Positions 47,353 to 55,277 of a DNA stretch of 64,000 bases are shown here, piece after piece. The DNA is from Peptostreptococcaceae bacterium (lineage in GTDB: Bacteria; Bacillota; Clostridia; Peptostreptococcales; Filifactoraceae): the NCBI GenBank assembly GCA_030532705.1, contig JAUNKR010000001.1, positions 62,001-126,000 of the forward strand, written 5' to 3'. Position numbers and translations under genes: made by a program. A model generated the notes under the pieces. It ran no database searches, was not told where the DNA came from, and saw only the letters and a list, made by a program, of their open reading frames with translations. Positions within the stretch are counted from its first letter, which is position 1. Each line of letters opens with the position of its first letter.

Positions 47353-47979
47353 ATGAAGAAAAATATATTACTGATATGCCAAGGAGAAAATCTCATTAAG
47401 ATGCTCCAAGGGATCTGCCATGATCTTGGCTATGTATTTATCGTAGCAAATAGTTCAAAACAAGCGATCAAACTATGTTTGGAATACCATCCGGATATGG
47501 TTTTTATAAATTGTGATCTTTTGAAAGAGTCCAGTGTACATTTCGTCAAAAAGATCCATGCTTTAGATAAACTGATGTCGATCATCCTGCTGTCCAAAGA
47601 GGATGTTCCTTCATTGTATGAGAAGTATATAAAGGAAGGGGCTTCCGATTTTGTTGTCTATCCGATACATTCAACGGATCTGCGATCTCGAATACGCCTT
47701 CATGCAAAGATCCGAACGTTGAATAAAAAGACAAGTCATCAGCATCAGATGCTGAGCGCAAACAAAGGGATCAGCCCTTCCACTTTAATGACGGTAAGAG
47801 ATTTTTTCAAAAAAAATGTCGGCTCTTACACGATCGCATCAGCTGCCTCGGAGATCGGGATCGCCTATCAGACGATGCATCGTTATATCCATCATCTACT
47901 CAGCGCCGGAGAGCTCGAAGTTCAGCAAGAATACGGCAATAATGGAAGGCCGCTCAACCGATATCTCTTCCGGAGATGA
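47353..47979 (+). CDS. Response-regulator-like protein with degenerate receiver
   Basis: 208 residues, ATG after GGGGACAAT. Residues 1-120 have the receiver fold (ILLICQGENLIKMLQGICHD, HPDMVFINCDLL, SIILLSKEDV, ASDFVVYPIHS). The phosphoacceptor Asp is Asn, the acidic pair is replaced by QGE, and the conserved Lys before Pro is Tyr, so phosphorylation is unlikely. Residues 150-208 form a winged helix (SYTIASAASEIGIAYQTMHRYIHHLLSAGELEV) as in the DpiA/CitT-type regulators of organic-acid uptake. It is followed 127 bases later by an AbgT transporter, a plausible target. No histidine kinase is in the window. Confidence 0.83.
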   Translation: MKKNILLICQGENLIKMLQGICHDLGYVFIVANSSKQAIKLCLEYHPDMVFINCDLLKESSVHFVKKIHALDKLMSIILLSKEDVPSLYEKYIKEGASDFVVYPIHSTDLRSRIRLHAKIRTLNKKTSHQHQMLSANKGISPSTLMTVRDFFKKNVGSYTIASAASEIGIAYQTMHRYIHHLLSAGELEVQQEYGNNGRPLNRYLFRR

Positions 47980-48106
47980 TCAAATTCCTAAAAGTAAAAA
48001 ATTACGATCAAATATTAAATTTTTTGAGAGAAAAATGTGATAAAACTCTATAAAAACCTTTTCTTCATTTATAATAGCTTCGTGTGATTATTTTAAGGAG
48101 GTTTGA

Positions 48107-49666
48107 ATGAAAGAAAAAACAAAAAACAACAAACAAAAGAAGGGAGTCTTCAACGGTTTTCTTAACTTTGTAGAAAAAGCCGGCAACAGACTGCCTCATC
48201 CGGTGACGATCTTCGTCATTTTATCATTGGCAGTTATCGTGATCTCTGAACTGGCGCATCGTGCAGGACTTAGCACAACATACTATGATGCAAGAGAAAA
48301 AGCGGAAGTGACCGTTCAGGCGATCTCATTGTTTAATGCAGAAGGTCTACGATATATGTTTGACTCTGCGACCAAAAACTTTACGACCTATGCTCCTTTG
48401 GGAACTACGCTGGTAGCGATGCTTGGAGTAGGGGTCGCTGAAGAAACGGGACTTATTGGATCTACTTTGAAGAAGATCGTACTCAGTACACCAAAAAAAC
48501 TGATCACTGCAGCTGTTATTTTTATGGGGATCATGTCTAATATTGCTTCCGACGCAGGATATGTTGTTTTGATCCCGCTTGGAGCGATCGTGTTCCTAAG
48601 CTTTAACAGACATCCAATGGCAGGACTTGCAGCGGCTTTTGCCGGGGTATCTGCAGGGTTCTCTGCAAACTTGCTTTTGGGAACATTGGATCCATTGCTT
48701 CAAGGTATTACAAATGAAGCGATCAAGATCGGAGGGTCTGATGCAACGATCCTACCGACTGCAAACTATTACTTTATGTTTGTTTCGACATTCCTACTGA
48801 CCATCGTCGGTACGATCGTCACGGAGAGAGTGGTCGAGCCGAGACTTGGCACTTATGAAGGAGTCTATAAAGTGGATTCCATGGATATCAAACCGGAGGA
48901 GAAAAAAGGTCTTCGTGCAGCAGGGATCGCGATCCTTGGATTTATCGTTGTGATGGCATTATTGACAGTACCTCAAAATGCATTGCTCAGAACACCGATT
49001 ATCGAAGATAATGTATTGAAAAAAATGGATCTGAATCCATTCATCAGTCATGGATTGGTTCCTACGATCGCATTGTTCTTCTTGATCCCGGGAGTAGTAT
49101 ATGGTATCTTTGCCGGAAGTGTAAAGAACGATAAAGATGTCGTTCGCGGAATGAGCAAGGCGATGTCTACAATGGGAGGATTCCTTGTACTTGCTTTTGT
49201 TTCTTCTCAGTTTATCAACTACTTTAACTATTCAAAACTGGGTATCCTTTTGGCTGTAGGTGGAGCAAATCTACTAAAGAGTATCGGATTTACAGGACTT
49301 CCTCTTGTAGTCGCTTTCATCTTTGTATCTGCTTTCATCAACCTGTTCATCGGTTCCGCATCTGCTAAATGGGCGATCATGGCGCCGGTATTTGTTCCAA
49401 TGCTTATGTTGGTAGGGATCTCTCCGGCATTTACTCAGCTTGCGTATCGTATCGGAGACTCAACGACAAATATTATCTCGCCGCTGATGACTTATTTTGC
49501 GGTAATCGTAACATTTGCTCAAAAATATGATGAAGATACAGGTATCGGTACATTGATTTCATCAATGCTCCCATATTCGATCGCATTCTTGCTCTCATGG
49601 ACAGTTTTGATGATCCTATGGTATTTCATAGGACTTCCGATCGGACCTGGCGCATTTATGCACTAA
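48107..49666 (+). CDS. AbgT-family transporter
   Basis: 519 residues, ATG after TAAGGAGG. About 11-13 membrane helices with the AbgT start NFVEKAGNRLPHPVTIFVILS and motifs such as GLIGSTLKKIVLSTP, NIASDAGYVVLIPLGAIVF, and AYRIGDSTTNIISPLMTYF near the C-terminus. Members import p-aminobenzoyl-glutamate or export sulphonamides; aromatic or dipeptide substrates are likely. Ends at a strong terminator. Possibly regulated by the preceding receiver-like protein. Confidence 0.92.
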   Translation: MKEKTKNNKQKKGVFNGFLNFVEKAGNRLPHPVTIFVILSLAVIVISELAHRAGLSTTYYDAREKAEVTVQAISLFNAEGLRYMFDSATKNFTTYAPLGTTLVAMLGVGVAEETGLIGSTLKKIVLSTPKKLITAAVIFMGIMSNIASDAGYVVLIPLGAIVFLSFNRHPMAGLAAAFAGVSAGFSANLLLGTLDPLLQGITNEAIKIGGSDATILPTANYYFMFVSTFLLTIVGTIVTERVVEPRLGTYEGVYKVDSMDIKPEEKKGLRAAGIAILGFIVVMALLTVPQNALLRTPIIEDNVLKKMDLNPFISHGLVPTIALFFLIPGVVYGIFAGSVKNDKDVVRGMSKAMSTMGGFLVLAFVSSQFINYFNYSKLGILLAVGGANLLKSIGFTGLPLVVAFIFVSAFINLFIGSASAKWAIMAPVFVPMLMLVGISPAFTQLAYRIGDSTTNIISPLMTYFAVIVTFAQKYDEDTGIGTLISSMLPYSIAFLLSWTVLMILWYFIGLPIGPGAFMH

Positions 49667-49691
49667 TCAAATAGAATAAAAGTCACTGAAG

Positions 49692-49716
49692 GCGCAGCAT
49701 TTTTGCTGCGCTTTTT
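49692..49716 (+). terminator. Terminator after the AbgT transporter
   Basis: GCGCAGCA (49692-49699), loop TTTT, TGCTGCGC (49704-49711), then TTTTT. Strong intrinsic terminator. Confidence 0.95.
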
Positions 49717-50058
49717 CTATGCTTCTTACAGGGGGAAAATTAATCATAAACATAATGAAATTGATAAAAATATAAACAATAAGTACTTATAATAAACTTT
49801 TATGTCAAAAGATCGGATAAAATTGTGTAATGAACAGAAAATAAAATATCGATTGATTATACACTTAATAATTTATGATAGTTTGTTTCAAAAAATCAAA
49901 TAAAATATCGATCGATAAAATAGTATAATTACTAGAATAACTGATCTTTAACTCCATTGATATAACTCAAATTTAATTATACAAAAGCAATGAAAATGTT
50001 TGTAAAAAGGGTTAGGATGTGCTAATATATAAATGACATTGTGAAGATGGAGGAGTAA
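49717..50058. promoter_or_regulatory. Control region of the haem uptake locus
   Basis: AT-rich region with two direct repeats AAATAAAATATCGAT(T/C)GAT (49839-49857 and 49898-49916) 59 bases apart, a TATAAT at 49924-49929, and a second, better promoter TTGTAA (50000-50005)-17-TAATAT (50023-50028) 30 bases before the first NEAT gene. The repeats are possible operators for a repressor; the window contains a DtxR-family gene at 46892-47263 as candidate. Confidence 0.6.
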
Positions 50059-51396
50059 ATGAGGCGTTGCTTTTTATTTTTACTAATAGTTAGTTTAATA
50101 ATACCAACTTTTTCTTGGGGGATGGAAAAATCATTACAGGATGGACTTTATCAAGTGGAGGTTGGTCTTTGGCATGCTTATGAAGAAAAAGAATCGATGG
50201 GGAATACGGGCCTTGTATCAACTGCCGAGATCTTTGTTGAAAATAATAAAATGCATGCCTATCTGGGAATGAAAACCCTAACGGTTGGAGATATCACTAC
50301 ATCATTAACAAGACTTTTTTATGCGGATGAGGCAAGTAAAAGCTACAGATCTGCGGATACATACTTATTTGATATCGAAATTCCGAACGAAACGAAAAAA
50401 CGACCGAGGGTATTTGGGATCCCGCTTGAAGAGCAAAAAGAATTTTATAATCTATTGGTGGACCCGAAAGTTGCCGTGATGGGTACCGACCCGATCAAAG
50501 CAAGACTGAAGATCGACTGGACGACTTTAGAACCTATCGATATCGAAAAGTCAAATATCTACTCAAAAATCGACAAAGATCAAGCAGCACAGGAGAAACA
50601 GAAAGAAATATTAATACAGAATATACGCATCATCGATGAACAGGGCATCGATGGAGAAATAAATGTGGCATTGCTCACAAGGAGCAATCTTCAAAGTCAA
50701 GGCCTTACGATCGAAGCACTGGATCAAGTGAAGGGCTTTGAGATCACATCGCTAGAAAAGATCCAAGAGATCCCTTTTGATCAGACAACGGATGTGGACA
50801 AACAGGCGAAGGAAGTTGCTTTGCATGATGGAGCAAGCATTTTGTTCCAAGGAGAGAAGTCAGCAACGGATCTTTATTACAAGAAAGACGGCGATTTTGA
50901 AAAAATAGACTTTGAATCGACCGAGCAAGGACTTTTGGTCAAAAATGCAAGATACGGAACCTACGCTTTGGTAAAGAAAAATAATGTCCAACCAAAACCG
51001 GAAGCTGAGGCAACTTCTGAAAAACCATTGCCAACGGCCTCAAAACCGAAACCTAAGCCGATCAGCAGTGTGGTCCGACCGGTACCGAAGCAACAAGACT
51101 CTCCGAAGATCAAAGAAAAGAATGATATCCGGCAGGATCAAAATGCAGGGACAGTTGAGACGGTAAACCCTTCGATGCAAGAGCCATCATCCAACAAAAC
51201 AGAGAATACGATCGGTGCAATACAGACCAAAGAGCACACAGGGATCATCGTAGCGATCAGTTTATTGTATCTTTGCTTTTTGGCAGGCGGGGTATATCTT
51301 TGGAAAAGATTTTTGCCACATCTTTTTGATGAATTGGACCGAAGCAAATATCTGGAATTTTATGCTCTAAAAGGCGATAAAGTGGAAAATGGATAA
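50059..51396 (+). CDS. Membrane-anchored NEAT-domain haem protein
   Basis: 445 residues, ATG after TGGAGGAG. Signal peptide (1-20), then a NEAT domain (about 28-170) with DGLYQVEVGLWHAYEEKESMGNTG and KARLKIDWTTLEPI. A second, divergent region follows with RIIDEQGIDGEINVAL and others. A Pro/Lys-rich wall-spanning linker (about 310-390) precedes a membrane helix (GIIVAISLLYLCFLAGGVYLW) and a cytosolic tail. NEAT domains bind haem; this one is likely an early surface receiver in the relay. The following gene starts close by in the same direction. Confidence 0.85.
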   Translation: MRRCFLFLLIVSLIIPTFSWGMEKSLQDGLYQVEVGLWHAYEEKESMGNTGLVSTAEIFVENNKMHAYLGMKTLTVGDITTSLTRLFYADEASKSYRSADTYLFDIEIPNETKKRPRVFGIPLEEQKEFYNLLVDPKVAVMGTDPIKARLKIDWTTLEPIDIEKSNIYSKIDKDQAAQEKQKEILIQNIRIIDEQGIDGEINVALLTRSNLQSQGLTIEALDQVKGFEITSLEKIQEIPFDQTTDVDKQAKEVALHDGASILFQGEKSATDLYYKKDGDFEKIDFESTEQGLLVKNARYGTYALVKKNNVQPKPEAEATSEKPLPTASKPKPKPISSVVRPVPKQQDSPKIKEKNDIRQDQNAGTVETVNPSMQEPSSNKTENTIGAIQTKEHTGIIVAISLLYLCFLAGGVYLWKRFLPHLFDELDRSKYLEFYALKGDKVENG

Positions 51397-51463
51397 ATTC
51401 CAAGGAGACTCTATTTTAGAGAGAAGGATCCTTGTTTATAATTGGCAAAGGAAATGTAGCTTA

Positions 51464-52402
51464 ATGAATATTTTGAAAAAGTTGATGATCGTATTGACGA
51501 TGGGATGGCTGCTCTCCGGTATGTCCTATGCTGATACGGTAGAGATCGCATCCGTTACAGCACATTATAAGCACCCGGTCACCGGGGCAGTCGAAGACAG
51601 CGGAAACGATATTGCGATCGGTCAGGGAATGACGGAATCGGTACTGGATCCGCAAGCCTTGATCGAAGTGGACGGCAATGGCAAAATATATGGAACTTTC
51701 CGATTGCATTTGGCGGATCAGATCAATAGCTATAAGATATCCGTACAAAAAAGCGGCAATAGCGAGTTTTATTCCGTCAGCACAACGGAAATGCAAAGAA
51801 AGGACAACAGTATAGATTTTCGGATCGCTCTTCCATCGAAGCAAAGCATCTTAAGGATCGATGCTTTCGTCAATGCGATGGGACGTTCGGTCATCTTCTA
51901 TGGGAAGATCGGAAGCTTGGTAGAAGGGAATACGGATTTTATAGTATCCGTTGATCCGACTAAAAAAGATGCACCGGATCCGGTAGAGTCTCAAGCGCCG
52001 GTAGAAACATCAGCGCGGGAGCAGATCATCGAAGAAGAACACGCTCAAGAGCAAGAAGAGACACAAACTCCCGTCACACCCGAAGAGCCTGCTCAAGAAC
52101 AAACAGCTCAAGAAGAAAGGATCGAATTGACAGATCCGCATCACGGATTACTGATGAAAGGGGATCCGAGACTCGGCGGTGATCGAGAAGCAGTTCACAG
52201 TGAGCAAGAGGCAGAGGAAAAGATCGAAGTGGGCTACGGTCCATTCACGATGATGATGATCACCTCTTTGGTAACAGTGCTGGGGATGTTCTCCTTGCTG
52301 ACTCTGATCTCAGGGATCGGCGTGATGATCTATTTCTATCTTTTAAGAAAAAATAATGATAGGAGGGAAGCGAGACTGTATGGATTCAACAAAAAAGAAT
52401 AG
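51464..52402 (+). CDS. Shp-like haem-binding surface protein
   Basis: 312 residues from the ATG at 51464; a start at 51389 is possible but would put 25 residues before the signal peptide. Signal peptide (ending SYA), then the Shp haem domain: TAHYKHPVTGAVEDSG, IGQGMTESVLDPQALIEV, ending NAMGRSVIFYGKI. The two Met that serve as axial haem ligands in streptococcal Shp (GQGM and NAMGR) are both conserved. An acidic Glu/Gln/Pro linker, a membrane helix (MMMITSLVTVLGMFSLLTLIS) and a basic tail follow. It would pass haem to the lipoprotein encoded next, whose start overlaps this gene. Confidence 0.9.
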   Translation: MNILKKLMIVLTMGWLLSGMSYADTVEIASVTAHYKHPVTGAVEDSGNDIAIGQGMTESVLDPQALIEVDGNGKIYGTFRLHLADQINSYKISVQKSGNSEFYSVSTTEMQRKDNSIDFRIALPSKQSILRIDAFVNAMGRSVIFYGKIGSLVEGNTDFIVSVDPTKKDAPDPVESQAPVETSAREQIIEEEHAQEQEETQTPVTPEEPAQEQTAQEERIELTDPHHGLLMKGDPRLGGDREAVHSEQEAEEKIEVGYGPFTMMMITSLVTVLGMFSLLTLISGIGVMIYFYLLRKNNDRREARLYGFNKKE

Positions 52403-53408
52403 TTTATACGAAGTGGATCCGTTAGGTCGTCCGCAAACTCCGATAGATAAAGAAGCGACTGCCGAGAGAGCATTTCAACGATACTTTCGTCAGGCGATAC
52501 TCGTTGTTCTGGTATTCTCTATGATGCTCTTTGCGGTCGGATGCGTCGACCAAAGAGCAGGAGCAGAGAAAGCAGATGCGATCTCTCAGTCCACAGCGGT
52601 AGTTGACAATACGAAAGATTGGCCACAGACGAACAGAAGGATCGTCGTGACCTCTATGGCGACAGTCTATATTATGGAAAAACTCAAGGTGGACCTTGTC
52701 GGGATCCCTTCGAGCGATATCGATAATGTGCCTTCTGCATATCAAAATGCGACTTTGGTAGGATCTGCAATGAATCCGGATATTGAGATCATTCGCTCTT
52801 TAGAACCGAGTTATGTGTTCAGTCCGGTGAGTTTGATGGCAGATCTGAAGCCCAAATATGACCAAGCGAATGTAGAATACGGTTTTATCAACTTGAACAA
52901 TGTCGAGGGAATGTACGAGAGCATCAAAGATCTGGGAAAACTTCTCGGCAGAGAAAAAGAAGCGGCGGTATTGGTCGAAGAATACGAAAGCTTTATTGCC
53001 GATTTCAGAAAAAGAAATGAAGACAAAGAAAAGAAAAAGGTATTGATCCTAATGGGATTGCCGGGCTCTTATGTCGTAGCGACGGAGTATTCTTACGCCG
53101 GAAGCCTTGTCAAAATGGCAGGCGGCGAAAATGTATATACCAGTGAGGGAGAGCCTTTTATCAATGTTAATATCGAAGATATGCTTCAAAAAGATCCGGA
53201 TATCATCCTTCGGACCGCACATGCTCTACCGGAAGATGTAATGGGTATGTTTGCTAAAGAATTCAAAGAAAATGATAACTGGAAACATTTTAGAGCAGTC
53301 CAAGAAAATAAAGTCTATGACCTGGACTATACTAAATTTGGGATGAGCGCAAAATTCAACTATCCGGAAGCGCTGGAAGATCTTGAGGAGATATTGTATG
53401 CGAGCTAA
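52380..53408 (+). CDS. Haem ABC transporter substrate-binding lipoprotein (IsdE/HtsA-like)
   Basis: 342 residues from ATG 52380, overlapping the previous gene by 23 bases; a GGAGGG lies 12 bases upstream. The N-terminus is unusual: about 45 charged residues before the hydrophobic stretch LVVLVFSMMLFAVGC with its lipobox. The periplasmic-binding fold is typical of class III haem/siderophore proteins: RRIVVTSMATVYIMEKLKVDLVGIP, EIIRSLEPSYVFSPVS, LMGLPGSYVVATEYSYAG, DPDIILRTAHALPE. It hands haem to the permease. Family assignment is supported by position after Shp. Confidence 0.9.
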   Translation: MDSTKKNSLYEVDPLGRPQTPIDKEATAERAFQRYFRQAILVVLVFSMMLFAVGCVDQRAGAEKADAISQSTAVVDNTKDWPQTNRRIVVTSMATVYIMEKLKVDLVGIPSSDIDNVPSAYQNATLVGSAMNPDIEIIRSLEPSYVFSPVSLMADLKPKYDQANVEYGFINLNNVEGMYESIKDLGKLLGREKEAAVLVEEYESFIADFRKRNEDKEKKKVLILMGLPGSYVVATEYSYAGSLVKMAGGENVYTSEGEPFINVNIEDMLQKDPDIILRTAHALPEDVMGMFAKEFKENDNWKHFRAVQENKVYDLDYTKFGMSAKFNYPEALEDLEEILYAS

Positions 53409-54414
53409 AGAAAAGAATACAAAGATCGGAGCAACGCGGATACTATTGGCTTTTGTTGTCATGATCGCACTGCTGGTCGGGCTGTTTTTCCTATCTGTCA
53501 ATTTAGGAAGCCTGCCGATCTCTCCGAGTCAGATGATACGAGGTCTGTTCTTTGAGTTTGACCCGGATGTAGCCACTGTCTATGATGTTCGCTTTCCGCG
53601 GATCATCATTGCATTGATCGGAGGCATGGCGCTTGCGATCTCTGGGACGATGCTACAGGCAGTGATGAAAAATCCTCTGACAGATCCGGGAATTATCGGA
53701 ATATCCTCCGCAGCGGCATTGGTCGGTGTGATCGTGACGGGTTTGTTCCCTTCATTATATTTCAGTATCCCGCTGATCTCCATACTGGGTGGATTGATCG
53801 CCTATCTATTGATCTACTCGCTGGCATGGGATGGCGGAGTGATCCCGACTCGATTGATATTGGTCGGAGTCGCTCTCAATATGACCTTTATGGGTATCGC
53901 TCAAGGGCTTGCCGCTATGGGTGGCGCCGGAATGAGCGTGACACAATCCATCGTTGATGGCAATATCGTGCAAAAGACCTGGTCCGATGTTCGATTGCTT
54001 GCCGTTTATGTCGGCATCGGGATCTTTCTGGCGATGTTTACAGCTAGAACTTGTAACTTACTAAGCCTTGATGATCAAACCGCAAGAGGACTTGGTGTCA
54101 ACGTAAACCGCGATCGTTTTCTGGTCGCACTGATCGCGATACTTCTTGCCTCTGTAACGACATCGATCGTTGGGATCATCGGATTTTTGGGATTGCTCGT
54201 TCCGCATATCGGACGGATGATCGTTGGTTCAAATCACAAAGTCCTGCTTCCTTTTTCGGGATTGTTTGGCGCTTGGCTGCTCTTGCTGAGCGATACGGTC
54301 GGGCGAACGATCGCCTATCCGTATGAGGTCCCTGCTGCAGTCATCATGGCGATGGTGGGTGGACCGTTCTTCATTCTATTGCTTAAGTTGGGAGGGAAAA
54401 ATTATGGAAATTAG
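53398..54414 (+). CDS. Haem ABC permease (FecCD family)
   Basis: 338 residues, ATG after GAGGAG, overlapping the previous gene by 11 bases. About ten membrane helices with the FecCD motifs RFPRIIIALIGGMALAISGTMLQ, NPLTDPGIIGISSAAAL, GFLGLLVPHIGRMIVG. Homodimer forming the haem channel. Corresponds to HtsB/IsdF in relatives. Confidence 0.95.
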   Translation: MRAKEKNTKIGATRILLAFVVMIALLVGLFFLSVNLGSLPISPSQMIRGLFFEFDPDVATVYDVRFPRIIIALIGGMALAISGTMLQAVMKNPLTDPGIIGISSAAALVGVIVTGLFPSLYFSIPLISILGGLIAYLLIYSLAWDGGVIPTRLILVGVALNMTFMGIAQGLAAMGGAGMSVTQSIVDGNIVQKTWSDVRLLAVYVGIGIFLAMFTARTCNLLSLDDQTARGLGVNVNRDRFLVALIAILLASVTTSIVGIIGFLGLLVPHIGRMIVGSNHKVLLPFSGLFGAWLLLLSDTVGRTIAYPYEVPAAVIMAMVGGPFFILLLKLGGKNYGN

Positions 54415-55159
54415 ACATCTCAATTTCAGCTATGGAAAAAAGACGATCCTGAATGATTTGAGTCTTTCCTTTGAAAAAGGGAAGATCACGACTCTTTTAG
54501 GTGCAAACGGTAGCGGAAAAACAACATTGTTTAAGCTTTGCACTCGAAACCTCAGACCCAAAAGAGGATTGATCATGCTGGATGAAGAAAATATTTTTCA
54601 TCTCAAAAGACGGGAATTTGCTCAGAAAGTGGCGATCGTACATCAGCAAAATCGTGTCACGGGAACCATTACCGTTCGAGAACTGGTAAGCTATGGGCGA
54701 ACACCTCATATAAAAATGATGCAGCAGGCAACAAAAGAAGATGACGAAGCGATCGACTGGAGTTTGGAGGTCACCAATCTGAAAGAGATAGCCAACGAGC
54801 AAGTCGTTTCTCTGTCGGGAGGACAGAGACAGCGAGTCTGGATCGCGATGGCTTTGGCACAAAAGAGCGAAATGATCTTTTTGGACGAACCGACTACTTA
54901 TTTGGATGTGCGATATCAGGTTGAGCTTTTGAATCTCATCCGATCACTAAACGAAGATTTCGGACTGAGTATTGTGATGGTACTGCATGACATCAATCAA
55001 GCACTCCAATATTCAGATCATCTTATCGGCTTGAAAAATGGAGAGCTACTGTTTTCCGGGAGACCGGAAGAGGTCATCACAAAAGAAAACATTTCATCAC
55101 TTTACCAAATTCCTTTACGAACAACAATATTTGAAGGGAAGCCGTATGTGGTGATCTAA
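54404..55159 (+). CDS. Haem ABC transporter ATPase (FecE/HtsC-like)
   Basis: 251 residues, ATG after GGGAGGG, overlapping the permease gene by 11 bases. Walker A LLGANGSGKTTLFKLCTR, signature VVSLSGGQRQRVWIAMA, Walker B MIFLDEPTTYLD, switch His in VLHDINQAL. Powers haem import with the two preceding genes. The gap to the giant gene is 118 bases. Confidence 0.95.
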   Translation: MEIRHLNFSYGKKTILNDLSLSFEKGKITTLLGANGSGKTTLFKLCTRNLRPKRGLIMLDEENIFHLKRREFAQKVAIVHQQNRVTGTITVRELVSYGRTPHIKMMQQATKEDDEAIDWSLEVTNLKEIANEQVVSLSGGQRQRVWIAMALAQKSEMIFLDEPTTYLDVRYQVELLNLIRSLNEDFGLSIVMVLHDINQALQYSDHLIGLKNGELLFSGRPEEVITKENISSLYQIPLRTTIFEGKPYVVI

Positions 55160-55277
55160 AAGGAAAACTATTTTATGAGCGTTAAGATCTATAGGATCTA
55201 TTAAACTTTATTTACTAATATTAATCGGGTATCACAGCAATGGCTGATACTATAAACAAAATTTTGAGGAGGTAAAC

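Noticed and set aside
49790-49930. Possible CRISPR-like array from the spaced direct repeats
   Set aside because: Only two copies, AT-rich repeat, no further units and no cas genes nearby.
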